Source: Clitoria ternatea (lineage: Eukaryota; Streptophyta; Magnoliopsida; Fabales; Fabaceae). From it: DNA of 64,000 nt. This document shows positions 10,388 through 22,616 of the stretch, one piece after another (positions within the stretch are counted from its first letter, which is position 1; each line of letters starts with the position of its first letter). The stretch spans positions 41,772,501-41,836,500 of the forward strand of contig CM075675.1 in NCBI GenBank assembly GCA_037962975.1, in the 5' to 3' direction. A model generated the notes under the pieces. It saw only the letters and a list, made by a program, of their open reading frames with translations, made no database searches and was not told the origin of the DNA. The translations under genes were made by a program, and so were the position numbers.

Positions 10388-12198
10388 TGTAACATCCCAT
10401 GTGTTTTATATTTTAAATAAATAAATAAATATGCAAATGAACTTAAATTATGATAATTTGAGAATACACAACATTTATGTGATTTCATAGTGAAATAAAA
10501 GGGGAAATTTTGATTTTTGCTTGACACGGGTGAAATTTCTGACCTGACGCGTAGCATCAACGTCGCGATCAAAATTAAAAAGGGAATAAAGACATCAATG
10601 TAGAAACAAAGAAAAATAGCGTTCTAGGTCTTTCCTCTCTTCTTTCTTCCTTTGGAGCATAAGACCTTAATTTAGGCCAATTTTTGGTGTGATTATGAAA
10701 TTAATTGTGGAGTAAAGGTGGAAAACACGAGGTAAACACATGAAATCCCTTAATTTTAGTATTGGTGGATGTTTCCTTTCTATTACCTATTTTCTTTAGA
10801 ATGGAAGTAAGCTTTAAAATTTAAGATTTCTGAACCAGTTAAAGGGTCCTTTAAGACTTTTAAGTGAAAGATTAAATGATAGAATTAAATTCCGGTTTGC
10901 ATAGGTTATGAACAGAATACTAGAAACTTAATGGAGTTAGGGGATTCTTAAAGTAACTGACAATTTTGGTTGCAGTAAGCTTATAAAGCTTTAATGATTG
11001 ATTTTCAAGTGTTTTCTCAAGTTAAGTTAAGATTTCGATGGTTAATTCCTAAAACCTCTTTCGTAATTTTGCGTATTTGGTGAATCGGGGCTTGCGGGAT
11101 AATTAAAAAGCATTGGAATCGAGGTAAGGGTAGTGTGGTGTTATGTATCCAGTTAAGGTTTCATGGAATTTTATATTGTAAATGGAATTATTTACGTATG
11201 TGAGTATTTTATTTGAGAATATATAGTTTGAATTATGTTAGCGGTGGTAAATTGAAATTGATAAATTATGAATGATGTATCAATAATGATTATAATTGAG
11301 AAGGTGATGGTTATAATAAGAAAGTGATGAATTGTAGTAAAAATGAGGCTTATGAGACAATATGATGAGATATATGTATATGATGCATTTATGAGTAAAT
11401 GATGATAATTGATGTGATTGATTTACAAATTGAGATTTGATTTGTGAATTTGAAACTTGATTGTGATGGTAATTATGAGAAATTATGAACACGTTATGAT
11501 GTTGTAAGAAAAAGATCAATGGACATATATATATATGCCTAAATTTGGCTGATTATGTCCCAAGAGATGGTTTTTTTATGTCGGGACAAAGTTGTAATGA
11601 ATTTGAGATGATTATACATATGATATATGTTGTATATGCATGTTATGTGGTGTGGACAACCATTCAATATGTATTACCCCTCACTTTTGGCTTATGTCGT
11701 CCATTTAGAGGCCTAATTGAGCTACCCAGGGGTCTATGACCTAGTGGTTGAGGTGGGGAGCCAGTGTGTGGCTCGGTGGATCCTTCGGGTGGAGCCGGTG
11801 TGTGGCTCGGTGGACTGGAGGGTTCATGGATGTCGGTGTGTGACTCCCAGTTGGTTGCTGCTCCTTTAGTAATCAGATACTAAGTGTCATTTATATGATG
11901 TGACCTGAGAGTCAGTTATGACTGAATTATGAGTTTGAGATTGATGTGTGAATTTGAGATTCGATTTATGATAATGATGATTGGTTTATGATATCGTGAC
12001 TGGTTTATGTTGATAATGATGATTGATTTATGATATTATAATTGATTTAGGATGATGATATTAAGTGATTTACTAGAGGTATTCTAAAATAATTATGATT
12101 AATGATGAATTTGATGAGTAGTAAGCATATTGAGAAGCTGTTAAAACAAAGGATTAAAGGATTGACCAGTGAGGGAGGTGTGTGTGCTCCTCCAGGTG
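10388..12198 (+). mobile_element. Gypsy-type LTR remnant starting TGTAACATCCC
   Basis: The start TGTAACATCCCATG is the usual LTR start of plant chromovirus-type gypsy elements (Tekay and relatives). The segment carries a GACGCGTAGCATCAA word at 10546, a block GAATCGGGGCTTGCGGG (about 11082), and imperfect repeats of GAGCCGGTGTGTGGCTCGGTGGA (11757-11830). It is interrupted at 12204 by another LTR and probably continues after 15069. No internal coding region or second LTR copy was found, so it is a remnant of uncertain extent. Confidence 0.5.
11757..11852 (+). repeat. Imperfect short tandem repeat of a GTGTGGCTCGGTGGA word
   Basis: Three consecutive imperfect units of about 40 bases, each containing GCCRGTGTGTGGCTC or a close variant followed by GGTGGA in the first two. 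The same type of word is common in gypsy LTRs of legumes, to my knowledge. Confidence 0.6.
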
Positions 12199-12834
12199 AT
12201 ATCTGTTAGTTCCTGAATGTTGTTGGCTATTTGGCAAGCGCACCAATGTATTGTTGTAGTTTTCAAAATAGATATCGTTCCCTCAAGGATTGAATGTTTT
12301 TAGTGTGAGACAGTAATTTTTATTTACTATGGTAAAAGGTGTCAAAACTTATTAACAAAAGAATGATTCATTTACAAAGTATGCAATATTCACAAATTTA
12401 GAGATTGATTGATTCATCAGAAAAAAGATTGTATAAGTAAATTTAAAATCTATCTAGAAATTTACTTAGGAAAATGGTACTTTAGAATGATTCCATTACT
12501 TGAGATTTAAATACAGTTTAACAAACTATGTTGAAATTTAAATCCCCGCACTAGAATATAACATAACAATTATAAACATGCATATTTAATCATCAAGTTC
12601 ATGTCATTGCAGCTTAAAATCATTAAACCCGATCCCTCGGTGAATAAATTCTAAATAGTTGTCATAAAGTTTGATCCCTCATATGCTTTCTCAGTAAAAA
12701 CTTACTTTAAGCGCTGGCCTTATCATAACAATAATTACCAACTCTATCCCTAGTAATTGGTATATTAAGGATATTTTAACTTTTACTTCCGTTAAAGTTA
12801 ATTAAAACGCATGAAAATCATTCTCTCGTTTGAA

Positions 12835-12957
12835 GTTCATACTAATAAAGGTTGAAATACTAACATAAAACTTGAATGAAAAAATGCATAATTCATAATC
12901 AAAACATCACATTCATAGATTGGTTTACCAATTCCAACATAAACAGATTAGTTATCA
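12835..12957 (+). repeat. Direct repeat, left copy (about 120 bp)
   Basis: The segment TTCATACTAATAAAGGTTGA... up to ...GATTAGTTA is repeated nearly word for word at 14221-14335, with small deletions and substitutions. The two copies bracket the LTR at 12959-14220. Confidence 0.92.
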
Positions 12958-12958
12958 A

Positions 12959-14220
12959 TGTATGCACTACGAGCTATTAATGTATCAATTTTATTATCAA
13001 TAAAATTAGTATTTTCAGTTTTAAGATTGTTTTAAAACTATTTATCTTGGAATAATAGGTCATATGAGAATTATTCTTAAAACATCCCTAATCAAGTATT
13101 TACATGGGGACATGTAAATACATTAAGATTAGTGTGAGAATGTACTGATAATTTGATCTCATAAATTATGGATATATGATATCAAGTCTTTACACAGGTA
13201 CACATTAAGAGTAATGTTGTACTGGACAGACCCATCATGAGAACGTTGCATGGATCGTTACATGAGTGTCATAAACGGTTCTCAATGTGATAATGATATA
13301 TAGTCCTTCGACCTGAAGTCACTACGATTCCTACATAAGGAGTTTGTTGTTTTAATACAATCAAACATTATCTGTAATAAGATGACCATAAATATTGTGA
13401 TTAGGCAATGGACAAATTATGTAGAGGGATATGAGTGATGTAGATGAGATTTGTCTCTCCTATGTGACAGGAGTGTTATCTATGGGCCACTTGATGGAGT
13501 AAGACTAACGAAATGCATGGCCATGCTAGGATGAATAAATATTAGATATTTATTCTGTAAAGTCTACTCTGGTATCAAGTAAAATGAATTGGGCCACACA
13601 AGGATGACGACGACATGCCTTAGGACCAATTAGATATCGTGACAAAAGGAATATATATATAAAATAATTATCACTTATAGGTCATGTCGATGATAAATAA
13701 TATTCGTACATAATGATGTATTTCTAGATGCCGCTCTTATTTTATATTAATAATAAAATAGTTTATTATTAATATAACCGAATATTTTACCTATATGGTC
13801 ATACACATAGAGTAAGCCCACCAGAGGATGGTTTTATTTTAGTTGGACTAAAAATAAAACTATTGGGCCTAACTCATTTAGAATGAGTCAGGAGCCCAAT
13901 GTTTAATGAGAGCTCAGGTTAAGACCTAAGCCTATATATAGAGCATGAGATGCTCATAGGCTGCTGCTTAGAAATTAGATTACTTTCAAATTTCTGTACT
14001 AGCATTCGGAACTTTGATTTTCTGGTGGGAGTGCTCGTGTGGACTCCTAAGGGCGAAGCTACAATTGCTTCGATCGAGGAACTCGCTTTGCGTCTACAAA
14101 AGGTAAACCCTAAATCAAAAAATTTTAATTTTGCATAACGCCTTGAGACATTTGGTTTTTGCAATCTTTTTTGAGAATCCTTTGTGTTTCCGCTGCCTGA
14201 TCCTGATAGATTCCCTAACA
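12959..14220 (+). mobile_element. Nested LTR of a second family
   Basis: The right end is a typical LTR terminus: TGATAGATTCCCTAACA. Upstream are a TATA box (CCTATATATAGAGC, about 13931) and a leader with a splice-donor-like AAAAGGTAAACCC (14098-14110) of the type found in several plant LTR families. The left end is taken as TGTATGCAC but does not mirror the right end, and no 5-bp duplication fits, so the left border may be a truncation. A 100-residue minus-strand frame at 13919-14221 and its plus-strand counterpart are regarded as chance frames. Confidence 0.65.
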
Positions 14221-14335
14221 ATTCATACTAATAAAGGTTGAAATACTAACATAAAACTTGAATAAAAAATGCATAATTCATCACATTCATAGATTGGTTC
14301 ACCAATTCCAATATAAATAGATTAGTTACACATAG
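14221..14335 (+). repeat. Direct repeat, right copy (about 115 bp)
   Basis: Near-identical to 12835-12957: it begins TTCATACTAATAAAGGTTGA and ends at GATTAGTTA. It lacks a short stretch (AATCAAAA) present in the left copy. Confidence 0.92.
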
Positions 14336-15069
14336 TGAAAGTAAAAACACAATTTATAATTGAAGACATCACTAATACTTGATCACACTTGAACACACTT
14401 CATAACATGAAAGGAAACACACTAAAGCAACACCCTTAAGTATATGGAAGCTATTCTGCAGCATAACTCAGAACTGAATTCATGGGATAGCAAGAGAAAA
14501 TAAAGGAAAGGGATGCTGAAAACCCATGGCAAATGGATATATTTATAAGGCTGAGTAGATGTGCTGATGCTACGTGTAAGGCTTGCGCTACGCGTCAGCT
14601 TCCTGACTCAGCCTCCATTAATAATCCAGATTTTCAGCCATGATTTACTCAATTATGCTTCCATAATGCTTAGATTAGGTCCCTTGTTGTCTCCCACTAC
14701 GTTTGTAGGTTTGGACTAAAGTGATTTGGCCATTAGTTGGCCCATTTTGAATGCAATCCTACCTGTAAGTGGGATACACGTAGCACCTAACGCTATGCGT
14801 GGTTCTGACGCGTAGCGTCAACACCAAAATCCTGACGTTGAGTATGGGGTTGATGTTACGCGTCAGCCCTTCTGCTTTAAATAAATTTTCACTTTGATTC
14901 CTCAGCTTTTTACTGTAAAGATGGGAGAAATGGGTTATAACAGTTAAATTTCAATAACTTCTATTTATTTAAAACAAAACCTAAATTTACTTATTTTAAA
15001 CTAATTTTTATTTATTTTTTCACACTTTCTAATATAAAAATAACAATAAAAATAAGGACTAACAATATC

Positions 15070-18000
15070 GTTTTTGTTTCAGTTAATTGTATTATATCAT
15101 AATGTTAGATATTCACCCTTATAATTATTTTTACAGAGAATGAGGAAGGGACATTGCAGATGCCGCAGAGACTAGCACAGGTGAGCACGGAGCAATGCCA
15201 GGACATTTATAATTATGTAATGTATAAATTTATGGATATGTATATATTCATGTGAGGATGTGGTTTTATTATGTGTTTTAATGTTGTGTATGCCTGTGTA
15301 ATATATGTGTGGTTACGTGTATGGATTGTGGTATGATAGCTAATGACACTGAGCCATTAGTGTTTATATATGTGATATATCCAGGTGTGATTGTGTGATA
15401 TTGTGTGATGGCATTGAGCCATTAGATAGTATTCATGAATTATGACTAGGAATTATTTATATACATATAATTGTGGCACAGAGCCAAATAGTATGTACTA
15501 TCATGCATTATTAGGAGGAAATATATTGCTTGATTGTTATGTGAATGTGTGAAAAGTATGAGGTGAATGATTTATTAAGAATGGAAATGAAATTAGATTG
15601 ATTGATTAGTGAATTTAAAAATGAAATTAAAGAACCGGAGAGGTGAAATGGATGTTCGGTGGGATTCAATATCCCCAAAAGTGATCAATAGATTCATATG
15701 AACATTTAGAAGTTATTTGCATATTTACTTGTATCTTAAATGACATGAAAGTTAGTGTGGTTATATGAGTATAAAATGGCCTAATTTCATTTTGATGCAT
15801 ATTTTATTATTGGATTGAAATCTTGGGAAATGGACTGTGCCAGCAGCTCCGGAATGGGTGTAATATAGTGCCCCTAAAGTTTGGCAAGGTTTGGAGTTGA
15901 ATTGGAAAAGATAGGACATTAGAAAGTTAGAATTATAGTACAAAACTCATGACAGCAACATTGCTGCTACTGTCATGTCCATGCGTAGCGTCAACCCCTA
16001 CGCGTAGCGCCAAGCATGAAGTTATGGTCTCACATGTAGCGTGGACCTGAGGTGTAGCGTCATGCCCTTGTTTTGCAAAATGGAATTTATTATTTGTAAG
16101 TGGAATCTTGGCACTAGAGATGCTATATGGAAGAAGTTTTTCGGGTTTCTGAGAATAAATAATTATTTTAAGGGTAAATGAATTAATAAATAATTATTTT
16201 ATGAAAAATTTTATTAAGATTTTTATTTAAATGCTTAAAATTAAAGACAAATAAGTGATGGATTTCACATTCATGGCATGCATGACATATCATAATATAG
16301 CTTACATATCTTGTGAGATATTGTGAAATAAGCATAATGGGAAGGCAACCCTTGCGATGGGATAATTATCTAAGTGACTATGCATGGTTGCAAATGCCTT
16401 GACGAATGAAGCCATTGGCAAGCCCGTAACATATTAAAGCATGCATGCCATTTGTGTATATATATTATCACTTTTACTTTTGCGAAAGTGTTAAGTGTTA
16501 CGAAATTGGCATCAACGGTTTGGTACAAGTAAAAGCATGTTGTACTTGCGAGCACTTGAAAAATTGTGTACACATGTGATTGAATAATTTCCCATAATTG
16601 GCTCTGTTGCATATGCATTATTTTGATGACATAACATATGCATTAACCATAGGAATATGACATATGACCTTGAGGTACCCAAAAGAAATAGAAACCCATT
16701 GAGATTGTAAATTGAGAGATGAAGTTTGAATTAGTGGAAACTAACTAATGGTGTTGTTGTTAGTGTTACCTCTTTGATGATGTATATGAAATGTGATATA
16801 AAATGTGTTAAAGATGTGAATTAGTAAAGTGATTCCATATTGTGATATGGTTATTGAAAACATATATGTATGTATGTGTACATGCGTGCTTGGTGAAATT
16901 TGATATATAATATGTCTTTATTGTTGAATTAAAACTCCTTGAAAGGAGAATATGTTGGTTGCACATACATATGTATATTATCACATTTTGGTCTATTGGT
17001 TTATCATTGAGAAAGTATGTTTAATCTCCCATGTTGTCCATTTTTAAGCTATTGTATTATAGGACATGGCTTTTAGAGTGATACTTTTTGGAATGAAGAG
17101 GTATGGTGTGAAGGAGATGCTTGAATACCTTGGGCGACACACTTTTGATTGTTTGTATATGACATTTATTTTGTATAGATACACTAGTAATTAATGTCTT
17201 ATGATCGTGATGATGACTTAGTATTTTTGGAATATTGGTTGATATACTAGGATCATTTGTGATGGGCTTGTGATCTTTTTGTATCACAAACTAGTATATG
17301 ATGAGACATGACATGAAGTTGGAACCTAGATAATGATTTTGATACTTTAGTTATAAATGGTGAATGCTGAATTTTCTTAATTTTTGGTAAATATTGTGAT
17401 AGAATAAGTTGTAAGAGGAAATATTGGTCTTAGCTAGTTACATGTGTGATGTCATGATATTAAGGATTGGTAATGGAAAATAATGATGTGAATAGTGAGA
17501 AAATGGTCAAAGTTTATGTATTAGAATGACATTGTCAATTATATGTGTAATGAGGTCTTTTAAAATATAGAGTCTAAATACCATGTTCCTAGGTTCAAAA
17601 TATATATGAAAATGTGTTGGTAAAATGAAGAATGTTAATGATTGTTTTAGTGACATACTAGTATGCTATTGTATTGAATTTTAAGCACAATATGGAAGTG
17701 TTGTATCTAGATGTGCAATTTATGTGCAACAATGAGTTAAGATAATGGAATTAAAACTTTGAAATTGATTGGTTGGGTTGAGTTGGAAAAATAGGCAAAG
17801 GACTATTAATAGAACTAGATGATTCTTAACAATAATTATTTTGTAATTCGATGTTTAGGAAATATCATAAATAACATCTCAAAAAATATACATGAAAGCC
17901 CATGGTTTCGAACCAATTTGGGAAATTATTTAGTAAGTGACAACTTTATTACATGACTTCTAATAATCCTGGGCCTTCTTAGAACCAATCTTAAAACTCC

Positions 18001-18116
18001 TTGCTTTAGGGCCAATTTAAATATTCCGTAGATATATGTTTAGTAATTATGTGATCAATTATTTTAAGTGGGTGTTATGTCTTGGCTAAACATTCTCAAA
18101 GCAAGGAATAAGTGTT
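15070..18116. other. Non-coding stretch, decayed LTR sequence then AT-rich DNA
   Basis: The first kilobase probably continues the LTR interrupted at 12199. It has repeated GAGCCATTAG words (15352, 15416) and two CG boxes, ATGCGTAGCGTCAAC and ACGCGTAGCGCC (15981-16010). After about 16100 the sequence is AT-rich with no reading frame, terminal repeat or known signal that I can support. Confidence 0.4.
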
Positions 18117-18850
18117 CACTACTAAAAAAAAACTCTTGACAGCTACCAGAAATCAGCGATCGCAATGAGCCGTCACTAATTAGTGACCATATTAGCGACA
18201 AAAAAGTTAAAAGGGACCTTGAAATGGAAATTAGCTACCCCATTAACGACCAACAAAAACTCTGTCGCTAAGTTTTACAAAAAATTGTTGCTAATGTCGT
18301 CGCTACAACCCTACCGTCGTAAAAACCATCATTGTATTCACCTCCATCTAATTTGTTTGGTTTCCCTTCATTTTTTTGTTGGCGCCAAATGTAGCGATGA
18401 CTTCCCTTCGTAGCTAAGTGGAGCAGATTTAGCGACGGAAAATGAGAACCATAGCTAAGGTTACCTTCCCTCCAAAAATTTTGGTTTCCGACAAAGTTTA
18501 ACAATGGAGGCACTTACTCCATTGCTAGGTTTACTTTCCCCCCATTTTTTTGTTCCCTCCAACGTTAACTTTAAATATGTTAGCGACAGATACGTTTGTC
18601 CGTCACTAGGTGTAATCAATTTAGAGACGGATATGTCCTGTTGTCGTTGATGTAAGTCCTGTTACTCTTCGACGATGGACACAGTTCGTCGCTAGATGTG
18701 CCACTATAGCGATGGTGGTATCCATAGTCGCTAAGTAGTATTCATTTCAATGACCGATGTGGTTGGCCGTCACTTTTGGTTTTAGCCAGGTGTTAGTGAC
18801 ATTGTTAGCGATGGGTTGTCATCGTCACTAAAGTTTTAATCTAATTCGAT
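18117..18850 (+). mobile_element. CACTA (En/Spm-type) transposon end with subterminal repeats
   Basis: The terminus CACTACTAAAAAAAAACTC begins at 18117, after GTT. Within the next 700 bases there are many copies, in both orientations, of a TTAGCGACGG / CCGTCGCTAA word and close variants (TAGCGACAAA, CGTCGCTAC, CGTCACTAA, TAGCGATGG). A CACTA terminus plus dense short subterminal repeats is diagnostic of this superfamily. No opposite terminus (TTTTTAGTAGTG) is seen downstream and no transposase is visible. Confidence 0.83.
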
Positions 18851-19689
18851 AACCTCTCTTCCCCGAATCATTTGCCTTAATTCCCTAAATCCCTCCCAAC
18901 CCTCCCTTCCTCCCTCTCTTCGTCTTTGTTTCCCTTTCTCTTTCTCTCTCCGTCATTGTTTCCCCTGCCTTCGTCTCCCTCGTCCTTCTCTGTCTCCCTC
19001 TGTTGTTTGAGTTTACATACCTTCTATCGTCATATATGAGATAGGTCTTTAAATAGATCCAGGGTTGATAGTCAAAATTTTAATTATGGTGTTCTTCTTC
19101 TAATAAATTATTAAATATGAAAATTTTATCCCAATTTTTATTATCTAAATATTGTTATTTATTAATATTATTTATTGGATTAAGGGTGTAACAGTGACAA
19201 CCTATAAGTTGGAAGTATTATACTAACCCCTCTGGGTGTTGCGTGTGTTCTTTTATTATGATACCTTTAGTCGGAAATCAAGAAACATGGACAAGGTCCT
19301 AAACGCCATCAATAAATCTTCTGCCGAGACACCGTTGTGAAAAGTGCAAAGATCTCAGACTTCTACACTGTTAAGCAACGAGAGCAAGTGTAAGCACTTG
19401 CTCAGTATCGATGGTTGTAGTTAGACCTTATATTTTGAATGACCTATTTTTATGTTTCGGGAGCCTGCGTTCCCCATCTTTTTGAGTATGTAACTCCTGG
19501 ACAAGTTAAACCATGCAACTATTCTGTTATGTTTTCAAAGATTGTTTCAAGATACTCTTCATACAAAAGAATTTCTTTTTCTCAAATCTTTCGAACTTAA
19601 GTAGAACTCTTAGTTGACTAAAATGATCTGGTATAAGGAATTATTTTAGTTAACCGAGGGATGCTACATAAGACATGGAGGTATAAAAG
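18851..19689. other. Non-coding, pyrimidine-rich then unremarkable
   Basis: 18845-19010 is strongly CT-rich (CCCTCCCTTCC, TCTCTCTCC words), like the inner part that follows the subterminal repeats of some CACTA elements. A TTAAGGGTGTAACA word at about 19182-19195 looks like an LTR terminus but has no partner. Nothing else can be supported. Confidence 0.35.
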
Positions 19690-19960
19690 TTGGGGATTAG
19701 CTTGAACGGTAACAAGATCAGTAAAATCCTTTCTCCATACTGCACAAATACCATAAGCAAAGCCCTTTCTCTCAAGAAAGGAAAAATCATCAAACCCAAG
19801 ATGGTCTATAGTTTTTTTTATGACAAAAGGAATGAGTTTGTAACTCCAAGAGGGTGAAAAATTATGGCTTGAGAGGTAACGAAATCCTTACAAAAATGAT
19901 AAAGAGATTTGTTGGCAACCCCACGACGGTTCTAGATTACAAATTTATTATCCGGACAAT
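19690..19960 (-). pseudogene. LINE endonuclease N-terminal remnant
   Basis: The minus strand carries a NRRGVANKSLYHFCKDFV block, matching the WNCRGxGNK start of L1-type apurinic endonucleases (the Trp codon is now a stop). About 60 codons later comes a LGFDDFSFLERKGFAYGI block in another frame. The domain then stops at about 19690 with no catalytic centre downstream. Confidence 0.55.
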
Positions 19961-20779
19961 CCATAAACATATTTTAATTAATGATCATACCCTCATGGTC
20001 GGCTTAAATAGTGACCACTTCTTCATCTTCATGCATAAGCATTTCCAGGTCCTAATTGGTGACATTGTCAACATCTTTAGTGTGGTGATCTAAGATATTA
20101 ATCAACTCATCAAATGGATTGGTAAATGCTAAGATGGGGTTTTCTATGGGTTTATCAAGGTTCAAAATGGTTTCTTGAATCATAGTAGTGAACCTAGAAT
20201 TAGAATTGGAGGAGAGGCTGGTGGATTATAAGGAATAAGGAGTGGGTCGAAGGGGTTCAAGGGTGAATGTCAGGATTTAAGTGGGTTTTATAGTAAAGAT
20301 GGGTTGTTTTTATGGGTGATGGTAGGGAATGATAAATTTAGGCCGAATTGTTTGACTATTGGGGTGGGTGGGTTTGTTTGTGAAGCTTGATGGCCCAAAA
20401 GATGTGGTTTAGGGGATATTCACTGGTTTAGATAGAGTTAACTTGGGTTTCACACATGGGACTATATGTTGGACATGGGCATTTATATTTTTGGCTTGAA
20501 AGAGCCTTGACCCTATTATTCCATTTGTTGCACTAAAAAATTTGTACCATCAGTACTTACATTTGTGTCCTCTTGACTCAAGAGCATGTCGTATTTGGAC
20601 CCTAAAGGATTGAAAGGGTCGATACTATTATTTATAGTCATCTTCTTCTTCTTTGGTTTCTTTGGTCGAAAAGATTTTTGAAACACCATCTAAAGGCCTT
20701 CCTCAGTAGCGACATACCAATTAGACCTTGGCACCATGTTTTATTCCCTTATGCAAGAGAACATCTTTCATCCTCGAGT

Positions 20780-21340
20780 TTTTTTCTCTAAGTATGAGTC
20801 CTTGTAATGGCCAAATACTCCACACGTTGAACACAATAAATGCAAACCTTCATACTCAACGTTGTAGAGCTTGCCTTTGATATCAAACATAGCAAGAAGA
20901 GGTTTTGAGAGATCGACCTCAACACAAAGGCAACATATTTCCTTATTTCCATGGTTAAAGGTGTGCTATCAAAATTCACTAGTTTTCCTATGTAGTTTCT
21001 TATCACTTTAGCACTTTCTCATCATAGTACTTAATGGGAAGGCTTGGGAATCTAACCCAAACAACTACACTCTTAATGACATCCATAGAGGAGTGGTAAT
21101 TAGGGGGTCCATTCCCACACTGTCAGATAGTGATCGTAGATGAGCCATGAGCCATCAAGCAGAGCACGTTCTTAGTCTTCCAAATTGGTGAAGGTAACCA
21201 GAAAGAACTAATTTTCTAGGACAACGATGGTAATAATGTCGGCACGTGCCCACCTTTAGTGAAGCCTAGCTTGTAGAGCCTTGAAGCTACTCCTCCTACC
21301 AAGAAGTTTGATAATAACCCCACGCTTCCATGGCTTCCTA
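20780..21340 (-). pseudogene. LINE ORF1 remnant (DUF4283 / zinc knuckle)
   Basis: Minus-strand translation in changing frames gives FLVTFTNLEDYERALLDGSW, then VWVRFPSLPIKYYDEKVLK, IGKLVNFD and YNVEYEGLHLLCSTCGVFGH followed by YKDS. These are the landmarks of the DUF4283 domain and the following knuckle in plant LINE ORF1 proteins, which bind nucleic acid. At least one frameshift lies between the YIGKLVNFD part and the knuckle. The final knuckle Cys appears replaced (KDSY). The piece with the longest open frame is 20788-21006. Confidence 0.72.
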
Positions 21341-21723
21341 ATATGTCTTTCTTCTTGTCTAATGAGAATAAAGGAAGGACATTAGTGCTTGCCTAACATG
21401 TTCTCAATAATAACGATCTTAGTATTGTTGACCTTTTCATCCTTTGATGTGTTACTGTCAAAGTTGTTGAGTTTGTCCTCCTTGTCTTCCTGGGACAAGT
21501 CTTCATCTTTCTACATACACAAGGCTTTCTCCCCTAAAAGTGATGCCTTGTATGACTTGTTCCCCCCATTATCATTTCCCTTCTTGATTCATAAAGGTCA
21601 CAATAGGAGATTAGGCGTGAGGATTCCCCAACGAAACCTTTAGTTATTCCTTTCACCTTTTTCCTACTCTTATGATGCCATCAACTTCTTTAGTCGAAAG
21701 ATAGGCCTCTTTCCTGCTGGGGC

Positions 21724-22616
21724 TAAAGCTGTCAAAACGGCCGGGTTGGCCCACCACGGGTTAAAAAATTTTGCAACTCAACCTAACCTACCGAGTGGCT
21801 CGCGGGTTGGCCCACCTTTTTAAAAAATAAAAATCAAATAAAAATAGGAAAATTAAAGCAACATGCCACATCAAATTCAACTTTGTAATGTAAATTAAAG
21901 TAACATTAATCAACTACATGAATATGATTTTTGGTTCCAAACTTCCAACTACGTTAAGCAAGCTTCAGCAACATTCATCAACTACATTAAAGTAATATTC
22001 AGCAACATTGATCAACTACATTAAGAAACTTAGATTCTCAAAGAAAATAATTAGAAAAAACCCTACAGCAGCAACTTAGTAAGCAACGTGTGTCAGCGTT
22101 ACGTCGCGTGGGAACAACAGCCTCCGTCGTTTTACAACAGTTTGCAACAGCAGCCTCCTCGCGTCATGCATTTGAATCAGCGTCGCGTGCAGCAGGGTCA
22201 GCAATCATGTGGTGGGAACGATAGAACGAGATAACGTGGAAGAAGGAAGCCTCGTCGAGGTCGCATAGTGAGGTATGAGACGAAGTCAGTCGCGCGTGGT
22301 GAGAGGTGAGATGAGAACAACGAGAGAGAACTGAGAAATTAGGGTTGGCTTGTTGTTGTGCAAAAATGTTAAAAATTAGTATACCCTTTGTGTCTCTCTC
22401 AGTGCCCTCGCGTGCCTTTTATTTTTTTATTTTTTTATTCATCAACCCGTAGGCCAACTCGGTTTACCACGGGTTTAGTCCACCGTGAGCCAGGTTCAGT
22501 GGTCGAGCCAGAAAATGCTTTGCTTCGAAAATGAGCCTTTTTTTCTAACCCGGCTCACCTAAAACCCACCTTAAGCCGGGTTGCCTCATAAGTTACAACC
22601 CATTTTGACGCCTCTA
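21724..22616. mobile_element. hAT-like MITE, about 893 bp
   Basis: Ends are imperfect inverted repeats: TAAAGCTGTCAAAACGG...CGGGTTGG on the left, and on the right ...CAACCCATTTTGACGCCTCTA. Subterminal zones are rich in GGGTTGGCCC/CCCGG words and the interior is AT-rich without a gene. The flanking 8-mers GCTGGGGC and GTTGAGGT agree at five of eight positions, a decayed duplication at best. The structure is like the two MITEs at 1898 and 2985 but older. Confidence 0.7.

Larger units (their letters stand above)
12204..15064 (+). mobile_element. Solo LTR (interrupted), target duplication ATATC
   Basis: Perfect inverted ends TGTTAGT (12204-12210) and ACTAACA (15058-15064) are flanked by the direct repeat ATATC (12199-12203 and 15065-15069). 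Near the start it has CAAGCGCACCAATGTATTG...TATCGTTCCCTCAAGGATTG, a sequence class seen in many plant LTRs, and CG-rich boxes such as GACGCGTAGCGTCA (14807-14820). There is no internal coding domain or second copy, so it is a solo LTR or LTR-only derivative. It is itself interrupted by the LTR at 12959-14220. Confidence 0.82.
19690..21340 (-). mobile_element. Degenerate LINE (non-LTR retrotransposon) fragment
   Basis: On the minus strand an ORF1-like region (DUF4283 plus CCHC-like knuckle, about 20780-21340) is followed by the start of an endonuclease domain (about 19690-19960). This order matches plant L1-type LINEs. The frame is broken repeatedly. The reverse transcriptase is missing beyond 19690, and no poly(A) tail or target duplication was found. 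Confidence 0.72.

Noticed and set aside
13919..14221. 100-residue minus-strand frame beginning MLGNLSGSGSG
   Set aside because: It lies wholly in the end of an LTR whose plus-strand signals (TATA, leader, terminus) explain the sequence.
19184..19195. AAGGGTGTAACA as end of the LTR that begins TGTAACATCCC at 10388
   Set aside because: No matching target duplication, and a CACTA end and unrelated sequence lie between; the link is not supported.
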